Positions 22,572 to 33,405 of a DNA stretch of 64,000 nucleotides are shown piece after piece. The stretch's first letter is position 1, and each line of letters starts with the position of its first letter. This DNA comes from Diplolepis rosae (taxonomy: Eukaryota; Arthropoda; Insecta; Hymenoptera; Diplolepididae). The notes beneath the pieces were generated by a model, which was given only the letters and a program-made list of their open reading frames with translations, did no database searches and was not told the DNA's origin. The DNA lies in NCBI GenBank assembly GCA_030998225.1, contig JAPYXD010000680.1, positions 5,828,001 through 5,892,000 on the forward strand, written 5' to 3'. The position numbers were made by a program, and so were the translations under genes.

Positions 22572-23400
22572 GAATATTTTATAACATTTCGATAATTTCG
22601 TAATAGTTAAAAATGTAATAGACTGATTCCTGTGATATAAAATATTGATTAGTTTGAATAAAATATTTAATGTTGCATCCTAATGAGAATAAAGTACTGG
22701 AAAATGTACTCGAAGTTTCAATACAGGAAATGCTTCATTCAAAAGGTACTTAGTCTGTTAAGGTTGCATGTAAAAAAATCGATCTCTGGTAGAATTTTTT
22801 AAAAAAGGAGCTGATATTTAAATAGAATAATTATTTATATGCTAAATTAATTTCAAAATTTTCAACCGTACCGACGCAGAAATAATAAATGTCAAAGTTG
22901 ACTATTTTAACACGTAATTCATGGGCAATGCATAGGCACTTTCCACATTTTAATTTGTAGTAATTAAACGCTCTGGTAGAGAAATTTAAAAAATGTCGGT
23001 ATTTGTGCTGCTTGAAAATATAAATTTTTGAAAAGAACATCAAATCTCTCCACCGTGCGGATTTATAGATAATCTAATGTAGAACATTTAAATTTCAGTC
23101 ACTTTCAAACAGATAAATGTAACAGTATCGCGTCCCGGCAACACTGTTCCCTTTCTTCAGCTTGTCTGCTGTAGGTCTCGACACGCACACACACATACAC
23201 ACAACCAGCTTAGAAGCATACGTGAAATTGCCGGCAGAATATTTTCTTTTCCTCGCTTCAACCAGTCCTGAATTTCGACGCACTTCATAGTCTAAAGTTT
23301 TGTTCTTTATAAATCTTCCTTTCCATCGCACTTGACCTGACATTTTTTTAAACTGTTAACAATAACCTTTGACATCCAGCTATTCAAACGCAAATCACAG
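22572..23400. other. No gene recognised
   Basis: The DNA is AT-rich with an ACACACACATACACACAAC stretch near 23188-23206. No domain or repeat family was identified. Confidence 0.5.
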
Positions 23401-23548
23401 TTAGGTTTAAATTGCAGTGTTGTACGATCTACGAGTCGGCCGCTGGCACAGTATTGGTGAGCATACGTATGCACACATTCTACGAATTCTAAGCCAGTAG
23501 CGCACTAAAATTTTCACCGCGAGCCCATGAAATTTTTTCAAAACAGCA

Positions 23549-24066
23549 CCCAAGTGCGAAATTAGATACGGCCCAACACTGTCCCAGCATCGCCAAAAAT
23601 TTGCCGAAGATCGGCTGCCAATATCGTGCCGTTGCTGGAATGATAACTCCGGTATGCACTTTGCGGCCAATGCTGGCCCAAACTCTGGCCGCCAGCACTT
23701 GTTTTCGGCACAGCAACGGGCCAATGCTGTGCCGAACTCTGGTTTTCTCACATCCAGGATGGTTTGCCGTGGTAAAAGTGACACGTGGCCCAGTAATGTG
23801 CCGTTCATGAGTCCGACTCTGGCTCTTCTACTTTCAGAACTGGATGCCATAGTAAAAATGAAAATCGGCTTGGTATAGGGCCGATACTGGGCCAAGTTTC
23901 GGCTGAAGGTCGGTAAATTTAAACAATCGAAAAATGCCGCCGTCGTCGGCCCAGCACTTGACCGATGCAAACAGTGACACTGGCCCAGTAACAATGGCCG
24001 ACTCTTGGTTGCCGATATTGGGCCAATATTGTGCCGTATTATCACCTTCGGCAATTCGCACTTGGG
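23549..24066. mobile_element. Iterated-motif element (GGCCGATATTGGGCC type), CA flanks
   Basis: The ends are CCCAAGTGCGAAATTAG and, reversed, CCCAAGTGCGAATTGCC. CA lies on both sides (23547-23548 and 24067-24068). The 518-bp interior is full of GCCGATATTGGGCC/GGCCAATGCTGTGCC variants in both orientations. Open frames here (up to 226 codons) follow from the unusual composition and have no recognisable domain. Confidence 0.75.
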
Positions 24067-24133
24067 CATAGCTCGAAGGCGCCCCACGGGACTGTACTAT
24101 TTGTACGGGGATGGGACTTACATTCAACCTTAA

Positions 24134-24860
24134 GGGGGTCGCTTTATGAAACGCCCGGAAAAAAGGTGCTTTTTAATGATTTTCGTTTGTCATGAAAGAA
24201 ACGATATACATCCGTGATCTTTTACATTTATTTTAAGCTACTTCTGAACAACATTGCAAAAAAAAACCAAGTCAAAATTTTCCAAAATGGCGGCGTTATT
24301 AATGGCGGACTGGGATGCCTCGCGACTCGAGTAGTTGAACGGCGTGCGGGATAGCGTCCGCAATTTTTGTCTGAAATCAATGAATTTTTTTTTTATTCAG
24401 TACCCTTGTTTATTCTATATGAACCACTAAAAACTCAAAGACAATAGAAAATTCACTATTTTGTTCTGTTAAAATCAAAATTTACGATTTTCCGCAGCGA
24501 AATTTGTTAATATTGTTGCATAAACAGTGCGAAAAATTGATAAAATTATGAATATCTGTGGTTCATATACAATAATTGTTTATTATCAACAAAATAAAAT
24601 GAAGTTGAGGTCAATCGGTTGAAAACTTTTTGTGCAATCCTGCACGCCAGTTTGAAAAATGTGGTTTTGAGAAAACGCGCTTCAATGTTTTTGTAAGATA
24701 CAATTAGATCATAACAAAACTTACAGAGGTCAATCCCTAACCTGCTACTCCTGGTCGATACAACAAGCCCTCCGCTTCCCCGAAAAACTCGTTTTATTGT
24801 TGTTTTTTGATCGATTAAAGAAAAATGCGATTTTTTTCAGGTTTTCATGAGGCGACCCCC
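24134..24860. mobile_element. TTAA-flanked element (GGGGGTCGC ends)
   Basis: GGGGGTCGC lies on the left and GCGACCCCC on the right, with TTAA at 24130-24133 and 24861-24864. The interior is AT-rich and non-coding. Confidence 0.78.
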
Positions 24861-24864
24861 TTAA

Positions 24865-25237
24865 CACTAATTTTAATTAAACTTTAATTAAAAGGGCACC
24901 TAATGGCAATTATTGATATACAGTTTTTTTAGCCTTTCTAGTAACAATGGAGGAAAAGTAAACTTGTAGATGTTTCTTAAAATCTTATTTATTTTGAAAC
25001 TACTTTTCTATTCCTAAATCATTACCTACTGTATTTTGTACCAGAAAGATACTCTTTTGTCATGTCTTATCGTTTCTTCTTAGAAGGTTACTTTACTACT
25101 GGAAATTTATATCGCGTATGCCAGTAGTGTGTTTTCTTTTCACTTTGCAAAGACATCGTTAGTGTCGGGTAAACTTACTTTCTATTGGAAACTGACACTA
25201 ACCCAAGTAAAAGCATTATACAATATATATACGGTTA
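24865..25237. other. No feature recognised
   Basis: This is AT-rich spacer between a TTAA element and the intact mariner. Confidence 0.5.
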
Positions 25238-25239
25238 TA

Positions 25240-26533
25240 CTAGGTTGTTCAAAAAGTTTTGAAAGCCGAAATGAAAATACGTTTTTTTTTTGGTGAAATC
25301 ACTTTTATTGCTCAGTATAATCTCCCATAAGATCAATACATTTGGTCCAACGGTCTTCCAACTTGTTTATCCCATCATGGAAGTTACTTTCTGCAAGGCC
25401 TGCAAAATACTCCTCTACGACGGCTATAACCTCTTCGTTTGATGAAAAATGCTTCCCACGAAGGAATTTCTTGAGGTGTGGGAACAGCCAGAAGTCAGAG
25501 GGAGCTAAATCAGGCGAATAAGGTGGATGCTGCAACAATTCGTACTTTAATTCGGTTATTTTAGTGATGGTTTTTTGAGCTGTGTGAGCGGGTGCATTGT
25601 CTTGATGAAAAAGGATTTTTTTGTTCTGCAAACCGGGTCCTTTTTCACGAATTTTTGCATCCAATTGATCCAAAAGGTTACAATAATATTCAGAATTTTT
25701 TTTTTTGACAGTTTGGAGATAATCCACCAACAAAATCCCTTTTGCATCCCAAAAAACTGATGCTAACACCTTCTTCGCCGATTTCTGGACACGAACTCGC
25801 TTCGGTGCCGAAGTGGATGGTTCACACCACTCCTTAGCCTCTTGTTTTGATTCAGGATCATGATGGAAGACCCAAGTCTCATCCATAGTGATGAATCTAC
25901 GCAAAAAATCCTTTTTATCCTTTCGAAAACGCTCCAAATGTTGCTCAGAAAGTCGCATACGAACGTGTTTTTGTTCCATTGTTAGCGAATGCGGCACCCA
26001 TTGTGCACAGAGCTTTCTGAAACCCAAAACTTCACGTAAAATATGACTTACACTGCCTAATGAGATATCTAGGGCCTTTGCTAAACCTCTCTCGGTCAAT
26101 CGCCGATCTTCCAAAATCATATCCTGTACTTTTGCTATGAATGCTGGGGTTGATGCACTTTTTGGACGTCCTGAGCGTGGATCGTCTTCAACGCTTTTTC
26201 GACGACGTCTAAACTCTAAAACCCATCGATGCACAGTTGGAAATGAAAGAGCAGCTTCCTTTAACACTTTCACCATTTTTGTATGAATTTCCGTTGCTGA
26301 TAAACCTTCCAAAACAAAGAATTTTATTACTGCACGATATTCGGTTTTTTCCATTGTACAAAAGTACACTGACACGTCAACTTCAAATGGCTTGTAAACA
26401 AACAATGAATTGACAGAGTGGAATGACACTTTGGGTATGTTCATGTGAAAGATGAAATCTTAAAATGGCGTAGAAATTTTGGTTCTTCTACTGCTCTATA
26501 GATGTCGCTTTCAAAACTTTTTGAACAACCTAG
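25240..26533 (-). mobile_element. Mariner element, apparently complete
   Basis: The element is 1294 bp and is flanked by TA on both sides (25238-25239 and 26534-26535). The two ends match perfectly over 27 bases, starting CTAGGTTGTTCAAAAAGTTT, and then diverge. Its length, TA duplication and single long transposase frame are those of a complete mariner. It sits inside the last intron of the TMTC2-like gene. It is the only transposon in the window whose ends and reading frame are both undamaged, so it is probably the youngest insertion here. Confidence 0.93.
25305..26354 (-). CDS. Mariner transposase, full-length DD34D
   Basis: This is a 349-residue frame from MEKTEYRAVIKF to MGDYTEQ. I chose the start at 26354 because MEK begins the usual N-terminal helix-turn-helix. 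The frame is open for a further 30 codons upstream, but those would be the element's 5' leader. The N-terminal half holds two helix-turn-helix regions (around residues 5-50 and 70-110, with DDPRSGRPKSA between them) and the mariner linker motif WVPHSL. The catalytic triad is present: D in FITMDETWV, D in HQDNAPAHT and D in SPDLAPSDF. There are 34 residues between the second and third, so it is DD34D. There is no stop or frameshift. The length equals that of functional mariner transposases (about 345 residues). Activity cannot be read from the sequence. Confidence 0.93.
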   Translation of the reverse strand: MEKTEYRAVIKFFVLEGLSATEIHTKMVKVLKEAALSFPTVHRWVLEFRRRRKSVEDDPRSGRPKSASTPAFIAKVQDMILEDRRLTERGLAKALDISLGSVSHILREVLGFRKLCAQWVPHSLTMEQKHVRMRLSEQHLERFRKDKKDFLRRFITMDETWVFHHDPESKQEAKEWCEPSTSAPKRVRVQKSAKKVLASVFWDAKGILLVDYLQTVKKKNSEYYCNLLDQLDAKIREKGPGLQNKKILFHQDNAPAHTAQKTITKITELKYELLQHPPYSPDLAPSDFWLFPHLKKFLRGKHFSSNEEVIAVVEEYFAGLAESNFHDGINKLEDRWTKCIDLMGDYTEQ

Positions 26534-26849
26534 TAGTACAATTATATAATATTAAAAAATCAACAAAATCTGAATAATAAATAATTTTCAAAGTCTGTGG
26601 AAACAATACTTTCTTCTTTAAAAACAAAAATTACTATAGATTTTAGTTATTTGAAATGAAATTTATCTAAGTTAATTCTTTTAATTAAAAAGAAGTATCA
26701 AAGATTTTTCCTTCTAGTAAATAAATCAAGTGGAATAATTATTGTTATTCATTTTGAATAATATAATTTTAAATGGAAACAGTAAAGTGGATGAGGAAAG
26801 TTAATTAATTAGATCACATCCATTGTTGAAGTGCGATTGTTGTTCTTAC

Positions 26850-26934
26850 CATAATGATAATGTACGCTCGGGTCTTCGGGAGCTAATCTTCTGGCGCGCA
26901 GAAACCACCTCTCAGCTTCCAAAACACGACTGGA
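26850..26934 (-). CDS. TMTC2-like: TMTC2-like TPR protein, penultimate exon
   Basis: This short exon has 28 codons plus one base, from SSRVLEAERWFLRARRLAPE to SVHYHY. The acceptor is TTGCAG (26935-26940) and the donor is G|GTAAGA (GTAAGA at 26844-26849). It continues the preceding exon in phase 0 (LLARN then SSRV). Its single overhanging G completes a glycine codon with GT from the last exon. The pattern LEAERWF-RA-RLAPEDP is another TPR unit. The exon lies within about 320 bp of the intact mariner on the low-coordinate side, so that insertion is intronic and does not break the gene. Confidence 0.88.
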
Positions 26935-27349
26935 CTGCAATGCAAACATCAAGCGTGATTAGATCGTTGAACAATCAAATTGTTAACAGTGCGAGCTTAG
27001 TTAGATCAGATTTACATAAAATCACAAACAATCCTTGCAAGGCCACTGCTCTTAATTGATTGACAATATTGAACCGATAAAATCGGTCATCTTCAATGAC
27101 GTTAATTAATCATAACTTCACTTTGGAATCAAAATTACTTCAAAATAATCAATCATTTTTTCATATCTATTGTAATATTCGTATATGCAAATCAAATAAC
27201 TCACGAATTATCAATTATGGTTGCTAATTTTTCACATATTTTATAAAGTGGTCTGAACAAAATATTTTCATTGGTATTTTCCTTCGAAAAAAATTCACAG
27301 GTTTCAATTAAAAGTTTAAAGAATTAAAAATCTTTCTGTGGAAAAAAAG

Positions 27350-27412
27350 AGGCTTTCGACTGCGCTGGGATTCGAGCCCAGGTCTTTCGATTGCCGGTCA
27401 GTGGAAAAAATT
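27350..27412 (-). ncRNA. tRNA-like T-arm (minus strand)
   Basis: Read on the minus strand, GACCTGGGCTCGAATCCCAG forms a five-pair T-arm stem (CTGGG/CCCAG) with a B-box-like loop. The upstream part (CTGACCGGCAATCGAAAG) does not fold into an obvious D-arm. It is probably a relic. Confidence 0.3.
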
Positions 27413-28146
27413 TGGAACTCAACTAAATAATTTAATTAAAAGTACTTCGTTTCATGGAATATAGAATGGATTAATGAATTTTTTTCAAATGTTTTTCTAA
27501 AAATGTAAAATTCGAAAATAAATATTGTAAACTGTAAAATTTTTACGTATTTTTCATACTTGTATGGTATCAATATTTAGTATTTGAAAATTTGTATTGG
27601 GTTAAAATTTAAAATTATTATTCAGACCAGATTAACATTCCGTTCGTCTTGAGTGAAATTTCCTTATTACAACTAAATTATATAAGAAAAAAAACTAAAA
27701 AATTCAGATATGAGAATAGAACTCTGGTTAGAGCACCAAAATTGTTAATTTTTTATTCGGACATAATTTGGGACTATAAAATTTTTGAATAAAATGAGCC
27801 AAAATACATGGAATTTATCTGGAACTTTTGTAATTTAAAACTTGTGGAAGGTAAGACGAAGAAAAAAGTGATCAATGAATCAAATTTGACATTCAAATTT
27901 TGCAGATTCAAAATAAAATTCGTATAGATACATAAAAATAATGAAATTTATAAAAATGGTGCTAATAAAAAATGCATAGAATGGAAAATAAATGATGAAA
28001 ATTCCAAACGGAGCTTTATTTATTATGTAATACGAAATTTCTTAAACTTCTAATTATTTATAAAATTATAAAAATACAAAATAAATTAAAAAGTTGTGAA
28101 TTCAATGTAAGTTTGATGAAAAAAAACTCGAATTTTTTCAAATATA

Positions 28147-28470
28147 CACTGAGAAAACGATTAGGTATGAACAAAAAACGTTTTTCAGATTAACAAAATA
28201 ATGTTGTTGGGTCTTTTTGTTGCCTGAACAAAATTTTTTAGGAAGGTTTGGGAAACGTGTTCAAGTTCCCAGTGAGATGTGTTTCTGCGCATGCGTGGTC
28301 GTATATTCCATTCGGCTAACCAAAAAGTTTTATTAGATAAACAAAACTTTGTTTAAGAAAACAAAACGGGACCCAAAAAATACTTAGACTGAACAAAATA
28401 ATATTGCCATCACAATAAAAAATGCTTAACAAAACCATTTTAATACTATTATTAAATTATTTTCTCTGTG
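28147..28470. mobile_element. CACTGAGAAAA-ended MITE, TA flanks
   Basis: The left end is CACTGAGAAAACGATTAGG and the reversed right end is CACAGAGAAAATAATTTAA. TA lies on both sides (28145-28146 and 28471-28472). The interior repeats AACAAAAT and GTTTTG-AACAAAA motifs. It contains one GCGCATGCG near 28288. Confidence 0.72.
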
Positions 28471-29070
28471 TAACACAATTTCAGAAAAGCACATTAAAAA
28501 ATGTCACCACGGAGAAAAAAAAACTCGATTTAAAATCCTCAGCAATTCAATATTCAATAAAAAGGTCATAACATTTTTCAAAGAAGTTCTTCAACTCCAG
28601 ACAAATTGATATTAAAATTTTCCGCCATTCCACATAGAAATTAAAAGCAACGCAATTCAAACGTAGTCTATGTAAATGTAGTAAACTTTTTATAACTCTA
28701 TAATAAGAAAAAAGAGAAAACTGAATCACTTCTTTTCATCTTGAATTAAATGCAAGAAAGAATTGACTTAAGTTCTAAAAATAATCTAACCACGAGGAAG
28801 TACATTTTTCTCAAGTTTCATCGTGCCTTGGAAAGAAAAAGCTCTAAAGAAATTTCATTTCCTACCTGAGTAGGAGAGAATGGGGTTGGAAAGTTGTCGA
28901 AGACCACGTTCAAGGAATATAGGTAGGGGGAGATAAGAAGTGGGAGGCTGTAAGAGATTTGAAGCTGGGTGGATTGTCGATAAGAGGAGAAGAAGAAAAA
29001 GGGAAGAAAGTGAGATGTTGGCGGTCTCAGTGACGTAAAGCCATGCGTTTATCCGTCTGGTCAAACTTAC

Positions 29071-29211
29071 GTTTCGTGCTAGAAGCTTCCCATAAGTGAT
29101 GTGGGCAGGCACGTGGTCTGGCTGACTGGCTAAACTTGCCTGAAACCACTTCTCAGCCTCCGCGTACTGCTGTAACCTCGACAGTGTCTCACCCAGTAAA
29201 TTGTAGACGCT
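29071..29211 (-). CDS. TMTC2-like: TMTC2-like TPR protein, internal exon
   Basis: This exon encodes 47 residues in phase 0, opening SVYNLLGETLSRLQQYAEAE and closing GKLLARN. An acceptor TTTAG lies just upstream (29212-29216) and a consensus donor GTAAGT lies at 29065-29070. The residues form one tetratricopeptide repeat with the usual A-EAEKWF helix pattern and a P-D/P-A turn. I recognise it as the TPR region of the TMTC family: membrane proteins of the endoplasmic reticulum with an N-terminal multi-membrane part and a C-terminal TPR array, involved in O-mannosylation of cadherins. The assignment to TMTC2 rather than another TMTC member comes from remembered similarity and has not been searched. 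The next exon is 2.1 kb downstream. No upstream exon was found in the remaining 34.8 kb. Confidence 0.88.
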
Positions 29212-29535
29212 CTAAACATAAATTTAGTTGTTGCTTTTAAGCAATTGGGTTTAACAAGTTAGTAAGCTAAACAAGGTAAGCAAGTTAAACAAGTTATTAG
29301 TGTGTTGAATTTGATTTCATAATTTGACAAAGAAAGGATTTTCAATTTTTAACATAGAGTAGAGCATTTTCGCAAAAACGCAGGCATGGAAAGGACATTT
29401 CTTCATTTAAATCTATTTATATAATAAACATGTAAGTAATTACATATAAACAAGTATTGGGTTGCCCCAGAAGTAATTGCCGATTTTTTCGTACAAATTA
29501 AACACATTTTTTTTAATTCAAGAAATGAACTTTAA

Positions 29536-30679
29536 CACAGCCACACAAAAAAAAAGTGTCGTGATCTGGGGATACGACATATGCTTTCCTATGGATTTTG
29601 ACGCGCTGAATCCGAATCCGATGTCAGAATTTGTCCTCCAGGTCCGCGCTACAACCTAACCTCAAAAAACGTGAAAAAATTAGTATTTCCTGTTCTGGGG
29701 ATGAGGCATGTCGATTCTTATGTTTTTCGATGCATTGAATGTAAATAAGCTCTCATAATCGATCGCACACGTTGTTCTTTTGATTCTAACCTCGAAAAAA
29801 CGCAGAGTTTACTATTTTGTAAAAAGGTAAATTTCAACACGATAAGCAATGTCTTTACAACGAAATGAACATGAAATTTACTGTTTTATTCTCTCTATTC
29901 TAGGATTTCTAAAAGAATGGGTGAACATAATGATATTGCTGACCATTTTAGCATTTTTCGTTTGTGCCTGTAACCAGGGCACCTCCACGTAGTGACGGTG
30001 GGCAACGGATCCATACCGGCTGAGTCCCTGGGTAAACGGCGTTCATGCCATCATGGCAGGCACAGAATGAAGTCATGATGGCTGATTTTTGTTGGATGCT
30101 GAAAAGAGAAACTGTTTTAAACAGGAAAAAACGAAGGCGAAACCCTTTGCATCGACCCTTCGAAAAGAAAAGGACACGATATAGTGGAAAGCAATCAGAC
30201 TGAAGACATTCAATCAATTTTTTTGACATGTCGTCAACTGAGATAAGGGTTATATAAGGCCAGTTTAGATTAGATTAGGTGAGTTAAGGTTAGTTTAGGT
30301 GAGTTAAAGTTAGTTTACGTCAACTGTAAGAATGAGACTCCGCTGATATAGGCTCTCAAAAAAAGAAACTAGCCTGCAAGGCAGTATATCACAATTTACT
30401 ATCATTTCATTGCGTTTTTTCGAGGTTAGAGTCAAAAGAACAACGTGTGCGATCGATTCTGAGAGCTTATTTATATTCAATGCATCGAAAAACATAAGAA
30501 TCGACATGCCTCATCCCCAGAACAGGAAATACTAATTTTTTCACGTTTTTTGAGGTTAGGTTGAAGCGCGGACCTGGAGGACAAATTCTGACATCGGATT
30601 CGGATTCAGCGCGTCAAAATCCATAGGAAAGCATATGTCGTATCCCCAGATCACGACACTTTTTTTTTGTGTGGCTGTG
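29536..30679. mobile_element. Long-armed inverted-repeat element with TAA flanks
   Basis: Arms of about 270 bp (29536-29805 and 30410-30679) start CACAGCCACACAAAAAAAAA and contain GTGTCGTGATCTGGGGATAC. TAA lies immediately outside both ends (29533-29535 and 30680-30682). A 3-bp TWA duplication is typical of PIF/Harbinger elements, but no transposase is present, so the superfamily is only a suggestion. The centre carries two to three copies of a GAGTTAAGGTTAGTTTAG unit at 30250-30320. Confidence 0.75.
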
Positions 30680-30800
30680 TAATCAATTACATATCGATGG
30701 TTCCGAGTGACTTTGACTTAACTCGTGAACAAACTGTCTTAACTGAAAATCTCCGTTCAATTTTGACTCAACTGAAAATGTCAATTCCATTTTGACTTAA

Positions 30801-31452
30801 GGTAGTTGTGCCAAAAATCAGTCTCTGGAAAAAGAAGTTTTTCTATGATTTCAAGACTGGAAATTATATCATCAGCCGTGTCATATGTAAGGAAAGACAC
30901 TTTTTTTAATAAAAAATTTAAAAATTACGAAAAATAATTTTTTAATAATTTTTTTTTGTAATAGGATTTTTCTTCACTATCGCTCTTTTCCAATTTTTTG
31001 AAAATGATTGAAGTTTCTTAAATCATAGCTTATTTTTTTCGGGGAAAATATTCTCTACAACTTGACCATTTCCAATTTTCGAAAATAAATTCTTCAATGG
31101 CTGAAATCATTCAAAATCAATTTTCCAAAACAAAATTTTTATAAACAAATTGCTGAATTTGAAAATAATTTATTCATTTTCGAAAATTGGAAATGGTCAA
31201 GTTGTATAGAATATTTTCCCCGAAAAAATAAGCTATGATTTAAGAAACTTCAATCATTTTCAAAAAATTGGTAAAGAGCGATAGTAAAGAAAAATCCTAT
31301 TATCAAAAAATAATTTTTCGTAATTTTTAAATTTTTTCATTAAAAAAAGTGTCTTTCCTTACATATGACACGGCTGATGATATAATTTCCAGTCTTGAAA
31401 TCATAGAAAAACTTCTTTTTCCAGAGAACTGATTTTTGGCACGACGACTACC
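30801..31452. mobile_element. TTAA-flanked hairpin MITE
   Basis: The element is 652 bp with ends GGTAGTTGTGCCAAAAATCA and its mirror image, and arms of about 300 bp. TTAA lies on each side (30797-30800 and 31453-31456). It has no coding capacity. It lies inside the mariner 29457-33403. Confidence 0.82.
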
Positions 31453-32094
31453 TTAACTGAAATGACGAGATATTTTGTTGTAAGTGTTTTTTTGTAGCTT
31501 TTTGAAATTTGTGATAAAAATGATAATGAGGCAAAGATCTACACTATATGAAAGTGTAAAGATGCAAATTTCGATTTCTCATTCAGAAAAGGTGATGTTT
31601 CCTTTTATTGTAACTGCAAATTATTATATAATAATATTATATAATTTACATCAATTATAAGTTTGAAAAATGTTTCATTGTAATGTTACATCACAAAGTA
31701 ACTTTTTGTTTTTTGTTTTTGATTTTTTTTTCTACACTCTAATACACATCAATATTCTAGTTTGACATGATAATCTATTTATCTCTAGTAATGATTACAA
31801 CAAGAAAAAATATAAAATAATTTTGGGTAAGTAACGAAAAAAATTCAATTCTCACGAATTTTTGTTTTAAATGTAAATGACGGACTGGCAACTAATTTTT
31901 AATATTTGATTTTAACTCTTCACTCCTGTGTATTGAAGTCATTTTTGTTTTTTCACAATCTGTGATGTATCGCTTTTTTATAATTATATTAGAATAATAA
32001 TGTTTGGTGAGTGACTAAAGATGTGTGTGGTGTAGCGTTGTCATTGTGAAAAATTACACCTTTACGATTGACCAATTATGACCATTTTTCTCAA

Positions 32095-32624
32095 AACTAC
32101 ATTTTTTAAATTTGCTGCAGCTGTAACTCGATAACAAATCATCCGATCGACTTGCGTCTTTTTTTAGCTTATTGTGTATTTGTTTTTCCATACAATGACC
32201 TTCTAGTTTTATGATTGGATGAAAAATATAATTTTGACACGCCAAAAACCATTAGATTTTTGAGCAACATTTTAATTTTTTTTCTCAAAACTCCGTCCTT
32301 TTGTTGCATTTAAATTTTTTTTACAATCGAGAGTCATTGTATAGGAAATATATTCCAGTTTAATTAAATTTGTGTTTTTTTTTTCATTTCAGGCACTGTG
32401 AAGGCGACAATCACTGCAGCAGTGGCGGAATTTTTTTTTTTTTGAAGACTCAGGAGATGGTGGATAACTTGTTGAAAATTGAATATTTTCATTTGAAAAC
32501 ATTACTGTGTATTCATTATTCATGCACAAATATATCTGTAAAATTTTAAAACATTCGATGCAATACTTTTTTTTAAATTCACAAAAATCACCTGTTTTTC
32601 AAACGGTCAAACTAGTTGTACCTC
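32095..32624. repeat. Truncated second copy of the 54-1153 TTAA element
   Basis: This matches 245-1153 closely but lacks the 381-bp insertion that the first copy carries at 558-938. Its right end meets TTAA at 32625-32628. Its left end joins directly to mariner coding sequence near 32095-32100, so the left part was lost together with some mariner sequence. Confidence 0.75.
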
Positions 32625-32635
32625 TTAAAAATACC

Positions 32636-33219
32636 ACACCTTTCCAATCCCACCAATCAGACAGCATAATCTTTTTTTGATGCTTTCGATGTTGTTTGTG
32701 GTGGTTCATCACGCTTGGACCATGATCATTTTCAAACGACGTTATTGTAAATAATCCATTTTTCATCACCAGTGATAATTCGTTTTAAAAAAGGATCGAA
32801 TTCATTGCGTTTAAGCTGCAAATCACAGGCATGCCTTTTGTTAAATGAATTTCTTTCAATTCATGTGGAATCCAAATCTCAAGTTTTACAACGAATCCAA
32901 GACGTTGTATATGATGGTCGATTGTTAATTTTGGTATTTTTAACATTTCTTCAATCTCTCGCACAGATACATGATGATCCGTTTCGATTATGGCTTTGAT
33001 TTGGTCATCATCAACTTCATTTGGCCGACCTGAACGTTGCTCATCACTGAGTGAAAAATCCCCAGATCGGAATTTATCAAACCAATTTCGACACTGTCTA
33101 TCTTTTATGGCTTCCTCAGCATACACATCACGTAAATTTTTAGCAGCCTGTGCTGCGTTCTTTTCTTTACGGAAATAAAAAAGAAAAATATGAAGAAAAT
33201 ACTCGTTTTTACACTCCAT
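32636..33219 (-). pseudogene. Mariner transposase, N-terminal remnant
   Basis: It starts MECKNEYFLHIFLFYFRKEK and continues with the mariner DNA-binding region (NWFDKFRSGDFSLSDEQRSG, RPNEVDDDQIKAII) and the linker motif WIPHEL. The frame fails after MNSILF. Continuing sequence encodes the WDWKG region, where a truncated TTAA element interrupts it. The piece at about 32000-32100 encodes VNRKGVIFHNDNATPHTS, so the second catalytic aspartate was present in this copy. It is a pseudogene. Confidence 0.82.
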
Positions 33220-33405
33220 CTTAAAGTTGATGCCCAACTAAGAACTGTAAACGAAATTATGCGCAATTTGTTTGTAAAGCAAGCTATGAGTGACAGCTAA
33301 AAAATGCTAGAAGGAAAATATCATGATATTGACAGAAGTCATTCAAAAAGAAGGTCAAAGACATCTATATGTGAAATCGGCAATTACTTCTGGGAGAACC
33401 CGATA

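Larger units (their letters stand above)
14039..26849 (-). other. Last intron of the TMTC2-like gene (12.8 kb)
   Basis: The boundaries follow from the two flanking exons. The donor is GTAAGA at the high end and the acceptor is TTTCTAG at the low end. It contains a decayed Tc1/mariner element, two nested mariners, a TTAA element with a third mariner inside, an iterated-motif element and the intact mariner. These are listed separately. Confidence 0.85.
26935..29070 (-). other. Intron of the TMTC2-like gene (2.1 kb)
   Basis: The intron runs from donor GTAAGT (29065-29070) to acceptor TTGCAG (26935-26940). It holds a tRNA-like segment near 27350-27410 and one TA-flanked inverted-end element (28147-28470). 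The remainder is plain AT-rich DNA with no recognisable feature. Confidence 0.85.
29457..33403 (-). mobile_element. Mariner element (cecropia/mellifera-type ends) swollen by nested insertions
   Basis: The low end reads TTGGGTTGCCCCAGAAGTAA and the reversed high end reads TCGGGTTCTCCCAGAAGTAA. Each is flanked by TA (29455-29456 and 33404-33405). The element spans 3947 bp instead of about 1.3 kb because three other elements are inserted: 29536-30679, 30801-31452, and a truncated copy of the 54-1153 element at about 32095-32624. Mariner coding pieces survive at about 32000-32100 and 32636-33219. Confidence 0.82.

Noticed and set aside
23407..24127. Open frames of up to 226 codons on both strands
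   Set aside because: They coincide with the iterated GGCCGATATTGGGCC element, are open on both strands, and show no domain. Composition explains them.
29948..30229. 93-codon frame inside the TAA-flanked element, considered as a transposase
   Set aside because: It lacks any catalytic motif and lies in the spacer of a non-autonomous element.
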